Assembly: GCA_905250885.1 (NCBI GenBank)
Contig: CAJNOQ010000007.1
Span: 1-64,000 of the forward strand
DNA: 64,000 nucleotides
Direction: 5' to 3'
DNA from: Didymodactylos carnosus
Lineage: Eukaryota > Rotifera > Eurotatoria > Philodinida > Philodinidae
The notes under the pieces were generated by a model. The model was not told the DNA's origin. It saw only the letters and a program-made list of their open reading frames with translations, and ran no database searches. Below are positions 35,894 through 47,608 of the stretch, piece by piece (position 1 is the stretch's first letter; each line of letters begins with the position of its first letter). The position numbers and the translations under genes are program-made.

Positions 35894-38800
35894 GCAAAAA
35901 AGTGCTATTTTTTACAATTGGACTGATTCTAAGCGTTGTTTCACGAAAAGATTTTTCGGTTCTGTAAACAATATTCTAATCAAACTACTAACGGGTGTGC
36001 CATAAATAATGTCGATCTAGGTAATTTTGCTCTAACTCCTGTTCCTTAGGGTCCCCAGAGATGATTATCTTTTTAATAGAACTGTCATAAAATTCTCTAC
36101 AAAATCATACCTAAAGTTTAATTTCAGAACTTCAATCAAGAAAATTAAACAGATTATATGAATGGCGAAAAAAATACTCAAAAACGCTTTCTTGTTTTAA
36201 CGTTTTAAAAATAAGAAAGACCGAATTAGCCATTTTGTGGCCAGGGGCTTCTAATTTTGTGTGGCCGTAGGTCTTACTGAATACTGATCATCTACCAAGT
36301 TTGTACGTCTTTTACTAGATGGTTCGTGAGATATAAACGTTTTACTTCTTTTTCGTGGTGTTAATAACTCCTGATCCAAGAGAGATGAAAACTTTTTCTT
36401 TTTACAAAAATGTAGTCCTGATTCTTCTCTATCTACGATATGAATTTAGAGTGGTAGTTGTTAATGGTTACTGAAAGACAGCTATTTTACGATCGAGATC
36501 TCTGGAAATGAGGTTCTGAGATATGAGGTTCTTTCCAAGAAAAATTCATAATCCATTCTAGGAACATCAATACGACTTGAAACTCACAGCAAATACTCTA
36601 CGACGACTGTAGACTATCCAGTCAAAGTATGAAAGTTAACTATTGTGTGATTCTGGAAATTCATTGAAAACAAGAGCTCACAATTGAAACATATGTGGTG
36701 GAGCGAGGGTGAGGAACTAAGGGTCGCTCTTTCTGCTATAGAATCTGCATTCAATGCGCATCATAATTATGAAAAAACAATCATAGAAACTTATGGTTCC
36801 GAAAAACATAGGTGAAACTTTTATCAGAAAGATTACACACTCACCTCTGACCTTCGTGATTTCATTTATTTTGCGCCACTTTCACGTCCCTTATATTCTC
36901 AAGCAAAACTAATAACATATTTGAGATTAGCAGACAAAACTGAGTCGAATAGTATACTTAACATTTGGTTTTCGAACAAAAATATTCACTGAAAAAACCT
37001 CGAGGTTAATGGTGAGTTTGTGCAATAAAGTAACACTACTTTATTTAGCATCGATTGCCTATGTACCATGCCCCTTCGAGATTACCAGATCAAAAAAAAC
37101 TCCGATCCTAGCTGTCCTAGGAAATTCGATTTTGCAGTCGAACCATGGACTTTTGAGGTTTTGCTAGGATTCAGTTTTGAAGAAGGCACTGTGGGCTATG
37201 TATCTGTGAAACAAAATTGATGATTTGTTATTTGTTTTCCAAAGATCCTTTAAAAAACCCGGTTTTTGAAATTCTTTTGAAAAATGCCTCCGTTTGCAGA
37301 AAGACACGGTACGGTCTTGATTGTCGAACACTGAGAACCCCACGTCTCTAGTATGTTGCATCTTCTAGTTATACAAAAGGTGGTCAGCCGCGTTTTTTGT
37401 TGGCGGCGATAGTAATATATTTTGGTAATCAGTATATAAAACTGTATGGATTTTACTACGAAGTTTTTGATTGATAGTCGTTGATAATTTACATAACATT
37501 ACCTGTCATAAATAAATGGAGTTGTACATACGTAAACACAGCGCAAACAATGTCTTCTTTTTGATAATGTAAAAATTATGAATAGAAAGAAAAAAAAGAA
37601 ACGGAATTTATTTCTAAATGTATTTAGTTTCATTCCGGATTGATGTTTTGATCAGAAAAAGTGCATAAATTATCTGTATAGATATTGGTTTTTCGCTGAT
37701 ATGAATAATAAAAAAACTATAATGTAGAACACAGAAAGGTAAGAGGGTTTCGAAAAAAATTATGAATGTGTGCTAAAAAAGATACAAAAGTGCTCTTTAG
37801 ATTATCTGTTGGTGCTAAATGGAGAAGGCATCTATTTATGTAATGAATGGTAACACCATATTCGCTGTGCCAGTGTAAGATAAAACTCTGAGGTAAATTT
37901 ATCATATGATTAAAGTGAGAATTAATGAATTATCAAGGTTGTTAGGAAGCATAGAAAGCCCCATTTAGATACTTTAGAAATTCTTATTTTCTGACGTAAT
38001 ATCCTCGTTCTCTGATGTAAATATGTTTCATCACTGTTCCCTTATTGCATGTATACTTTATTGCGTCACTTTTGTTCTTACATCTGTTCCTCCTTTCAAA
38101 AAAAACCTATTTGTAATTGCGCAAGGATATGGTCATGGTTATTGCACCACAATATTCAAGATGATTGAACGATATTGCGTATATACATAGATCGGTTTTC
38201 TTTGTTAAAACAGACTCTTTTCTTTGTAAATAAACAGTAGTCATATACATCAGAAAACGGGAACGCTGACAAGTGATGCACCGGTCGGCAATCCAACTCC
38301 CAATACTACTACTCACTTAAAATAAGAGCTCTAGCAGCTCAGTGCCACTTTTATTTGCAACTAGAGAGTTTGTGCTTTTAGCATTTTGAAGCCAAGGCTT
38401 TGACGCATCTTTGCATACGCAAATGAAGTTTTAAATCTTTTCGAAGATAAATTCTTGTGAAGATCTCTGGAAAAATCGGTTAAATGAAGCGTAGGTAATC
38501 AACTACATACGCGAGATATTCATAAAACAACCGAGACCATTGTTTTAATCGACTGACAGTAGTAAAATTCAATGAAAAAGGTGGGGTGATTCCAAAATTG
38601 GACTCTTTCTCATGTTTGAAAAACCCCGTAAAAAAATAAATAAAGCATTTGTTAGCGGCTGAGAAGCTCTTTCGAATAACGCGATATTATCGCGTGACTC
38701 CTTTCATCCGTCTGTTGATTCCAGAAGTCAACTTTAATTAAGACGAACTGAGAAGTCAATTTGGGACGAACTGAGAGTAAACCACAGAAACGAGTCGTCT

Positions 38801-40278
38801 TATTTAAAATCAATGATAATTACTACTAATTAGCGCTTGAACAGGTGTGAGACAATGTTTTATATTGGTTTCCTTCAGTCGAATAGTAACTATGGATTAT
38901 ATCTATTTGAAGGGGCATATGGGGGAAGTTACTCTTGGAAGAATAATGATTAATGGTGATCGGCATTTTCTTTTAACATGTTTTGTTTAATAGAACCATT
39001 TTATCTTTTTCTCCTATATCTCTAATTTTCACCGGTGACACTATTTAAAAAAACATTATTTAAAGATTTTTGTAATCTAGTAGCCAAGTTTTTTGTTGAA
39101 TTAGTGCTCCACAATCCTGTGTCATCAGCGAACAAATTAGTGTTTGTGTGCAATACCTGACAAGTGAGTGATTCTCGCACAGTAAGCATTTTTCTATAGA
39201 CCAGCCGGATATGTAGTTTTTTTAATTCAGAAAGAGCATATTTTTGCTCAATATTACTTTATTACATTTGAAATGTTATTGTAAATTAGAAAAACCTGAA
39301 TTTGGAAAAACATTTTTTGAAAAAAAATAATCAACCTTACCCTAAATTTTTGTCGAAAAACATTTTATTCAGATGATGAGCAAAAGTTATATGTCAGTCG
39401 GTATGGTTTTATACGCTGATTTCAAATGTCACATTATTTTTTTTATACTAATGTTTCTGGACTGAAAAACACATTTTAGTTAAAAAAACAGGGTGTTTTC
39501 GAAAATCCGTCCCTCTGTGTAGAGAAACTTGTGCATTTTTGTGTATTCACGGTAGATAGGGACATTTTGAGTAACACTTCAACTAATTCAATTTATTTCC
39601 AGCTGATTGAAAATGGATTTTTCCTAAAAGGTGGTTATTTTCTAGGCTATTTTTATTTGCTAAATTTCTTCTGAAAAGAGAGCACGTAGAACAAAAACGT
39701 TTACACCATAAGATAGATTATGAATTAAAATATAGATGACACTAATTAGATTTAGAAAATGCGCCCTGTTAATTTTTCACTAAATGTCCGCCTGGATACC
39801 CACTGTGTCTCAATGAGATATTGGAGTTTCCTTACAAAAAATTTTCAATAAAAAAGCTTGTATTAAAAGGAAGTTCATTAAAATTTTTGATGAAATTCTT
39901 GTACCATCAAAAACTATAGGTCACAGCCATTTTGCAGAAGACATTTTAATAAAAATTTCGGTACGTTCATTAAAAAAAATATTTAATGAAAGTTTTTTAA
40001 TGAACGTCACCCAATCCTACCTCGATCACTAAGAAAGTAATAGACTTACATCCGCAAATATTCAGATAGTTCCATTGGTCTCAATTTATATAGTGAATTA
40101 TTAAACTAAATAGAATTAAATACTTGTTCTATGTCAAATATAATGAATGTAATTTGTTTATTTTTATATATATATTTATATTAACATCATGTTCAAAATT
40201 GTAGTAAATTATCTGCTGTGTATTTATGTTTCCTGTGATCAGCTTGATAATTAGGCTGTTATTTGTGTCATTTTGCAG
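35894..40278. other. 4.4 kb intergenic DNA, no gene recognised
   Basis: Moderately AT-rich DNA without a convincing reading frame on either strand. Features noted: two TAACTCCTG-containing segments near 36030 and 36370, and clusters of TTCATTAAAA-like words in both orientations at about 39870-40010. Neither resolves into a bounded element. Old transposon debris is likely. Confidence 0.4.
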
Positions 40279-40409
40279 AATTATTTCGAACGTTGTATGA
40301 CGATATACTCTCTATCAGTTTGCTAAGACAACAACTGAGAAGACTAATTGGACGATATGATTCGGGAGCATTTAGACTTTATCCAGTTTACACAGCTCAC
40401 ATATTTTAA
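40279..40409 (+). CDS. Orphan terminal coding exon
   Basis: The acceptor TTTTGCAG is followed by an open phase-1 frame of 42 residues (ELFRTLYDDILSISLLRQQL, then RRLIGRYDSGAFRLYPVYTA) ending HIF and TAA. AATAAA follows 50 bp after the stop. Acceptor, open frame, stop and poly(A) signal in that order look like a 3'-terminal exon on the plus strand. The basic-rich peptide could be the C-terminus of a small precursor protein. I could not identify the upstream exon: a hydrophobic ATG frame at about 40189 does not splice to it in phase. No family recognised. Confidence 0.4.
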
Positions 40410-40458
40410 CGGGGAAAAGAATTTTTCAAAATAGTGACAGGTATAGTTTGTGCGATCT

Positions 40459-40464
40459 AATAAA
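40459..40464 (+). terminator. Poly(A) signal AATAAA
   Basis: AATAAA lies 50 bp beyond the stop of the orphan terminal exon and supports transcription on the plus strand. It sits about 480 bp from the end of the convergent HPRT coding region. Confidence 0.45.
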
Positions 40465-40942
40465 ACACGCATGGTATTTATGAGATTACTCATGACTCGT
40501 CGCAACAATGAATGTGGTCAATTAGTTGAAAATATTTTGATAATCAAGGATATCTCTGTATATAGAGCTGGATAAAAAGAGTCGATATCTGAAATTTTCA
40601 TAACATTCTTTTTCTAAATTCACTAGTTTGGATCTAATTTAGGGAAATGAGATTTTCATCATGGGAATGTAGACAGTATCTTGGTTTATACGTACTGTAA
40701 AAAATCGCCTGACACACCAGCAGCATTTTTGATGTAGATGTAAATAAGATTTCCTGTGTATTTCTTCTCTATTTGCCTCTATTTTATATGCAGTGGCTTG
40801 AGAACGAAGATATTTTCTGATAAGTAATTTTTTAATTTCACCGGATTTTAATTTAATTAAATCTAAATATAATAAAGAGTATGCATGCACAAGCGTATAA
40901 AATAAAGATAAGATAAATATAGAAGGTAGCGTCTGATTTAAT

Positions 40943-41981
40943 TTAATCCTTAATTTTATATTTTTCAATTCCTGACTTTTCCATAATACAAATATGTTCC
41001 AGATCGCGAAAATATTCATTATAATCTAACGCATATCCAACAACAAAATGATCCGGTATTTGAAATCCAACATAATCAGGTTTTAATAAACATTTTTTAT
41101 CTTTTCGACGTTTAATAAATAATGTACAAATTTTCACTGATTTAGGTTGAAATTTTTCTAGTTCTTTTTTCAATGCAACCATCGTCGAACCAGTATCAAT
41201 CATATCTTCAACAACAATCAAATTTTTGTGTTTCAATGAATTTAAATCGCTTAAACCAATTATTTCCAATTTTTCCGATGACGAATCGTTTACATATGAT
41301 TTACAACGAATAAATTCCAAACTCATGGGTAAACTACGATCGTTCTGTAAACTAAAATTGAAAACAAAAATATTAAATTTATTCTTATATGTTCGAAATT
41401 TAATCAGGCAATCTATAAGATTTTTTCATGTACGATTAAAAGACGTTATTTCCATAATGAATACTAAAATCTCAGATTTCCTTGAGAGTGGAACTCATTC
41501 TCACCATTATAACACTACTCAGCAGGTTCTATAATTCATCCGTGTCTCATAGATCAATTTTCTCTAATAATTATCAGTTTATTATTATACGGTTATTATT
41601 AGAGTATTGTGTATGAATTCTTTCTTTTGTAGTTTTATTAAAACTTTGACATCTTCATGTTTCATACCGGTTTTCATTTTGTATCTTCGATACTAAATCA
41701 GAAAAAAATCGATAGCCACCTTTGAGTACACATAAACAGACCAATTGTTCGGGTATATGAATATGTACATCTAAAAATATACTTGATGCCAAAGCTTCAA
41801 TTCGATCTTGAACAAGACCATACGGAATCAATACTGATTGTAAATCATCACGATAATGTAATGGTAAATTGAAATATCTTAAAGGATATCCAACAAATTC
41901 GTCGGGAATCACCAGTGGATCCGAATCAATTAATGAATCGCGTTTTTGCATCAATGTCGTTTTACCAGTAATAGTAGTCAT
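40943..41981 (-). CDS. HPRT1: Hypoxanthine-guanine phosphoribosyltransferase
   Basis: Two exons, 41668-41981 and 40943-41351, join in phase 2 (CG|T) to give 240 residues, against 218 in human HPRT1. The extra length is a 24-residue N-terminal extension (MTTITGKTTLMQKRDSLIDS...). The enzyme transfers ribose phosphate from PRPP to hypoxanthine or guanine in cytosolic purine salvage. Visible motifs: CVLKGGYRFFSDL; the flexible-loop-adjacent LPMSLEFIRCKSY; the PRPP loop VVEDMIDTGST, with catalytic acidic pair E-D and the D-T-G-S-T phosphate loop; and the C-terminal PDHFVVGYALDYNEYFRDL, which binds purine and magnesium. Nothing essential appears missing. The intron is 316 bp. It is convergent with the orphan plus-strand exon and codirectional with the dynein gene. 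Confidence 0.95.
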
Positions 41982-42660
41982 TCTGCGGATAAAAATAGCT
42001 CTACTGAAACCAGTTATATGTAGATAAAAACTATATATTACACTCTACAAGGAAAAAGTGAAAGAGAAAATTAAACAAACTTGCGGCTTTTCTTTTTTTC
42101 CTATTCTTATCATGAAAAAGTACTAGATCGTGTCAGTATCTACAACATCAACTGACGCATTCTTTTCGATTTTCTCTTTCTGCACTTAAATCAAGTGTGT
42201 TAATCCGTGAAAAGTTATTTGTATGAACAGAAAAGAACAGGCAAAACGACCATCGTATATAAACTAGAAAGAAATATTTACATTTTTTTCGTTTAAACAT
42301 AAAGAACATTCACATCCTTTAATGTAAATTATTGGAGAACTGATATACATTTATTTCAAAATAAAAGACCCCCCAGTATTTTTTAACTGACTCACGTACA
42401 AAAAAGAGCATGGATTTTTATTATTTTGTAGAAAAAACTTGAATTAATCTGTTGGCATAAAAGACCAATGAAAACTTCGGATTCTCTTAACATGTCTTTT
42501 AAGTTTTAGTCTAAGTTTCATGACTTGAATTGCCACACTAATCTGCACATTTAAAATGTAGTCAAGCTAGACTACGATGTCTTCTACAAAGCTTCGTAAG
42601 ATCTATCTCGCAAGCTACCACAGTGCTCAATGACAAGCATTTTCTTTGGACCTAACAGGC
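41982..42660. other. Upstream region of HPRT, no gene seen
   Basis: Presumed HPRT promoter on the minus strand. No TATA box at a convincing distance and no coding frame. A short segment near 42550-42580 resembles part of the duplicated dynein intron that follows. Confidence 0.4.
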
Positions 42661-42680
42661 TCTTGATGATGACTGTTTTT

Positions 42681-43001
42681 CGAAAAAACACCAGAAACTC
42701 TCGTGTGAAAATCTAAGCTACGTGAAATGAATTTTCGATTATTTCTACACAAAACAAAATGAAAGTTTAAGTCAATAGAAAGTACTGAATTGTTAAGAGG
42801 ATTTTATAGAAATCTTTAGTCTATAAGAGTACAGTTTTTTCACGAATCTGAAGTACAGAATCAAATTGAGCAGATAAAATATAACATAAAATAGATAAAA
42901 TTGATAATAAAATAGAGCATTCTTTTATGGAAGACAACGAAACTAGTTACATCCCGACATGGTCTTCTAAAGATACTCTCCGATTTCTTTTCTTCTATTG
43001 G
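42681..43001. repeat. Duplicated dynein-intron sequence, part 1
   Basis: This matches 48186-48545 in the same orientation with visibly high identity. Shared words include CAGAAACTCTCGTGTGAAAA, TTGTTAAGAGGATTTTATAG, TCAAATTGAGCAGATAAAAT and GACAACGAAACTAGTT. The source copy lies in the dynein intron 47875-48665 and has an extra stretch of about 70 bp. The match breaks near 42998 and resumes at about 45344. Confidence 0.85.
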
Positions 43002-43485
43002 TTAGTTCCACGCAGCTTCGACAGTATTACATGATCTGAAAGCCGGTCAGAGGTTACTCTTGTCATCATCCAGAGCATGAAAAATCATTTATAAATCCAC
43101 ACATTTTGGCTGCCCAAACGGTTTCGAGAATGGCCGCTCATAGCTCGCAAAATACGATTTTACCCGTACTCTATGGAAGGAGGAGTATCCTGAGTATCTA
43201 AATACCAATTTCACCACTAAATCTGAATTTTTCTCACAGTGATGATCGAAAAGAACACAAAAAGTTGCGTATGTTCCCCCCAAAATTAAATTTTTCCTAA
43301 TCATTTTTTATACAAAGCTTTTCCATGAAAAATTTAACCGTTACTGGCTAAAATTACGTTTTTTAGTTCGAGAAAAATTCATCCAAAGATTTAGAGAAAC
43401 AACCTTATTTTGAAATGAACACAAAGCGCACTGAAGCTTGTCTGAATGCTACAAGAACAAGCTCGAAAATACTGTGAACTTTTCG

Positions 43486-43806
43486 AGATATTATTACCTT
43501 AGATACTATTCGAGTATCTACAAAAGCTGTCAAGTTTCGACCCCAAAAAAATTTCTGGGGTCGGTTTTCTAGAAATCCTCGTCAAAATCTTAATCTCATA
43601 TTTCATAAAGAATCAGCTTTGATCTCGGATTCGTGTTTAGACTCAGAAATGCTGCATAGTTCAGTATTTTCTACTCTTCTGGAGACTATCTGGAAGTCCA
43701 GATTTTTACAAAGATTTGGAAAACCGACCCCAAAAATTTGTTCAGCCGGGTTTGAAACTTGGCTTCTTTTGTAGAGCTACTCGAATAGTGTGTAAGGTAA
43801 TAATGA
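43486..43806. repeat. Palindromic element, arms about 110 bp
   Basis: About 43486-43600 is the inverted counterpart of about 43695-43806. Matching pieces are ACCGACCCC with CCCCAAAAAAATTTCTGGGGTCGG, and TACTCGAATAGT with its complement, each ending in GGTAATA / TATTACC. It is a foldback-type repeat with no coding sequence and unresolved ends. Confidence 0.65.
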
Positions 43807-43818
43807 AATAGAGACGGT

Positions 43819-43950
43819 GAGGTAAGAGAAGGTAGATAAGTCAAGAGAAGTTAAGATAAGGTAAGGTAAGGTAAGGTAGAGAAGCAAAGAGAAGTTAAGA
43901 CAAGGTAAGGTAAGGTAGTATAGAGAAGTTAAGATAAGATAGGCTACCTT
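43819..43950. repeat. AGGTA pentanucleotide array
   Basis: A degenerate array of AGGTA/AAGGT units interspersed with AGAGAAGTTAAGA. It is the inverted counterpart of the TACCT array at 44835-45118. The two flank the TTAA element and could be arms of one larger foldback element. Confidence 0.8.
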
Positions 43951-44115
43951 TTTGTAGTAACGTATGGTATGACATGCTAATAGAAGATAGACTCACGTAA
44001 GTAACGGGAGGAAAGGGAAGGTGTGGAAATAGCAAGTTTCTCCAATAATCGAGTTTATTCTGGGAGTTGCACAGTATCTATACTTCAGCGTGCCGTGTGC
44101 AGTACTCGATATTAA

Positions 44116-44819
44116 GGGTACCCCTCCCCTCTTTTTGGGCTTTCCGTAGAAATGCTGTGAAATAAAAACTAAAAGTCGCTAGGGCTTCGTATTTTCAGAA
44201 CTGATTTTTTCTGAATTTTTTTCAGACCTTCCCTGGTCGAGTTATAGGAAAAATACTGAAAAATGTCTCAAAAACCAAGTTTTTCAGTTTTAGAAACCCT
44301 ATAACTCGGTAAAGAAATGTCTAACATAAAATTCCAAAAAAATAGCTCTGCAATAGTGTCTTGAGCACCTCTGGTAAAATTTTGAACTCGATCAAATGAA
44401 ATTTAAGGGGGGTCGTAATGTGGCACAATGAAGCCTGGCAGCAAAAAAATAGTTTTCGAGAAAAAACGCATTTTGTACACAGGTCACTTTTTTCAGAGTA
44501 TTTGCCGCGATGCTTATATCTCCGCGAAAACTCATCGGAAAATTCTGTAAAACGTCTCATTGTGAAGAAAACACTTTCTTCTATCAGACCATGTGTAAGA
44601 AAAATTTTGCATGTACAGAAAATGAGAGAAAAGTTTATGAAACTAAAAAGTTGAGTTTTTTTAGATTTTCAAGGAAAAACTTCAAAAATCCATAACTTTT
44701 TGAGAAAAGGTCGGGGAGTACTGGGAGTGGTCTTATTTTGTAGCCCACACTTTCCTCTATATTAGGCTATGCTCAGCTCAAAATCCGAAATTTTTATAAA
44801 AAAGAGGGGGAGGGTACCC
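44116..44819. mobile_element. TTAA-flanked MITE with GGGTACCC ends
   Basis: The 704-bp element starts GGGTACCCCTCCCCTC and ends with the near-complement GAGGGGGAGGGTACCC, a terminal repeat of roughly 20 bp. TTAA lies immediately outside each end (44112-44115 and 44820-44823), as for piggyBac-type transposition. The interior is AT-rich with a sub-palindrome around CGAGTTATAGG / CCTATAACTCG near 44238-44307. No transposase frame is present. It lies between oppositely oriented AGGTA and TACCT arrays. Confidence 0.8.
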
Positions 44820-44834
44820 TTAAGATGCAAAGGA

Positions 44835-45118
44835 TTATCTTACCTTATAGTGCTTTATCTTAACTCCTCTACACTAGCTTACATTACCTTACGTGAACTT
44901 ACCTTACTATATCTTACCTTATCTTAACTCCTCTACAGTACCTTCCCGTCCTTAACTTCTCCTAACCTCTCTACCCCACCTTAACTTCTGCACACTAGGT
45001 TGCATCACCTTACCTTACTTTTTCTTAACTTATGTTAACTTCTCTAGCTTAACTTGTCTTACCATAGGTTATCTTACCTTACTTTTACTTGTGTTGTCAT
45101 ATTCTACCATACCTTACT
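44835..45118. repeat. TACCT pentanucleotide array
   Basis: A degenerate array of TTACC/ACCTT units and CTTAACTTCTCT spacers, the complement of the motif in the 43819-43950 array. Confidence 0.8.
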
Positions 45119-45343
45119 CAACGATAGCGTTTATGCCGTCACTTCCAGTTAAAGTGGCTTTTTTCTGACTTCTTGGAGAAGGAGTATTTTCTCCACTTTC
45201 TCGTTGTGACGCGTTCGCAATAACTTTTCCAGGGAGTGGCTATGAGCTTTTACATACTTTTAGTAGCTCTACGGAATGCATATAGTCAAACCTTCCCGGC
45301 TTCCAGTCGTGTATAAAGTGGGCATACCTGTCCGGAATTATCC

Positions 45344-45487
45344 TATAACCAGGTATCCCGATCTTGGCGATCGAACGATATCACGTTTCTGTCAAACGAT
45401 ATTCTACAGACAGTAATGTGTGCTGAAGACGAGAGAATGGTAGTGATGTTCTAATGCTTCTTTACACATACCCATTGAAATGGTATG
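45344..45487. repeat. Duplicated dynein intron and exon edge, part 2
   Basis: Matches about 48540-48682 in the same orientation (CATCACGTTTCT / TATTCTACAGACAGT, GAGAATGGTGGTGATGTTCT-like). It includes the dynein splice donor and about 17 bp of the 3' edge of exon 48666-48812. It is a non-functional relic, lying 110 bp past the dynein stop codon and ending about 20 bp from the gene's poly(A) signal. Confidence 0.8.
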
Positions 45488-45505
45488 TATTCAATATGGA
45501 ACAAT

Positions 45506-45511
45506 TTTATT
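45506..45511 (-). terminator. Poly(A) signal of the dynein gene
   Basis: TTTATT on the plus strand reads AATAAA on the minus strand, 88 bp beyond the dynein TAA. It is a normal distance and the best candidate seen. Confidence 0.55.
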
Positions 45512-45599
45512 GCTTCCTTCTAATACTTACAAAATAAAGTAACACAACAAATAAATAAGGCACATAAAAAAAAAGCACAAAACAAACAAGAACAACAAC

Positions 45600-47608
45600 T
45601 TATTTTGTATCACAAAGTAATGCTACCCCTCTCAATGTCCATATATCAGCAGGAACCTTATCTCCCGGTGGACACTCGAGTTTCAATGTGCAAACATAAT
45701 TTCGATCTGTTCGTCTTGGTTTCTTATAGACTGGTGCATAGTATACTGGTCGTCGATCTTTTTGTGCTCCTTCAGCATCGGCACTGATATGTATAATTGG
45801 CATGGGATGTGTGAGCATTTTTTCATTTACTTTCAATTCATCTAACGCACCATTTTTTATTTTAGCACCTTCGATGTAGAGTCCATAAACATAAACTCCT
45901 TGAGATGGTGGATCTTTGACTTGATCTTTATCGAATTTTTTCACGGTATTAGTTAGAACAACATTATCCAATGACCAACTAGCATTCGCTCGAGTTATTT
46001 CCTAACAAACGGATTTTATATTTATTATAGTGTATATATATGGAGAGAGAGCTTAATTGACTCTACGTACCTGTCTCATTGCTGTTAGGAATCCTTGTGG
46101 ATTAAAGAATCCTGTCATCCAGTATGTCAGTGGTCTCTGTTCTTTATCTAACTTCAACCACGAACGGTATTGGTCATTACGTTGATACAAATCAGAAAAC
46201 CAGGCACCTAACGTTGACGACTCCCATGATAGTTTTAACCACACCCGTGGTATTTTAGCATCATACATTCGATCAAGAGCATCTCTCAGGTCTTCATTCA
46301 TTACAATGGTACCATCAATAGCTAATTTGAGATCTGTAAGAGTCCATTTAACAGCGTTAAGTACGCGCTGAAAACGATCAATTTCCTGACGTAGAAAGAT
46401 GTTCATCGGTTCTAATTTTGAAAGACGTTCTTTAACTTCATGTGCAATGTAATCAGGTGGTAATTTTTCAAGAGTTTCACTAGCTAAACGATAGATGACA
46501 GCTTCACGTGTTTCACCAGCTCCACCACGAGCCTCTTTCGGTTGAATGCTCAAAATTGTATCGAGCACTTTACGAGTTGTATCCTCTTGGTATCTAAATC
46601 ACGGAAAATAATAGTAAATTCTGAACGGAATAAAAAGAATTAACTCACCTTGCGTCAGCTAATGGACTAAGTCCAAATACTTTTCCCGAATCATAAGCTG
46701 GTAATTCGTTAATATAATCAAAAACATCTTGCATTGTAGCCATTTTTGGTATACGATATTTTGGATCTTCAAAATGAAAATTAGATTCGAACATTTCATC
46801 TCGAAACCAACATTTGACATAAGTCTTCAGTAAACGTTTGTCAAAATCGTCTGTCACACGACCTAAAGTGGAAAATTACAACGTTTAAGGAGAAAATGAG
46901 TATAAAGTAGTTAAGTTATTCATAAAAAAAACTATTAACGGAAACAAAGCTCGGCAAGTCAGACAATTTCCAGGTCTGGAGTCTCCAAAAAAATTAACAA
47001 CTTCAAGTTAACTTCGGTCAAGTAGAAAAACAGCCATTTCAATCAGATGTGCTAGTAATTTTTGACCTTAAATATATACTCAAAAACAGTTCAATATAGA
47101 ACGAAGTCAATTTAATAGAAAAAATGCTGTATGTTTTCTTTGTAAGTAACTAATACTCGAAAATATTTCAAGTCAAGTTTCACTCAACTTGTCTGTTTAG
47201 AGCATAAACTTACCGCCATATTGCACTTCTGAGATCATATAATGAATTGTTTTCCACTGCAGTTGCTGAAAAAGTAGACAAATACCCTTATAAATATCAA
47301 TCATGATCACAAAAAATATGATGCTAACTTACTTTTCCTACTTCAATTTCATCTAGATGATTTTGTATAAACTGTACAGTGGCATTAAAGTCGGATGTGT
47401 TAAATTCGTATGGAATATTCCAGCCTAATGGACCAAATTTTCGTCTCTCTTGCACAATTGTATGGAGGAATGCTACAGCATACAGTAGTGGTCGCCATTT
47501 CTCATGTGAATTAGATTCTAATTGTTGTTCTTGAGTTAAACCAGCAAATGTTCTTTTTAAACCAGGTTTGACACCCTGAGGAGGTTCAGCTGTGTATTTA
47601 ATTGAAAT
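45600..47608 (-). CDS. DNAH5/DNAH8: Dynein heavy chain: C-terminal domain exons
   Basis: Exons 47333-47608, 47214-47265, 46649-46862, 46071-46593 and 45600-46001 (TAA at 45600-45602). Landmarks: [72 protein letters not shown] and the terminal [11 protein letters not shown]. The domain caps the ring and is complete. Confidence 0.94.

Noticed and set aside
40189-40251. Hydrophobic ATG frame MFKIVVNYLLCIYVSC just before the orphan exon, as its signal-peptide exon
   Set aside because: No donor joins it to 40279 in the required phase; the one phase-1 option creates a stop codon.
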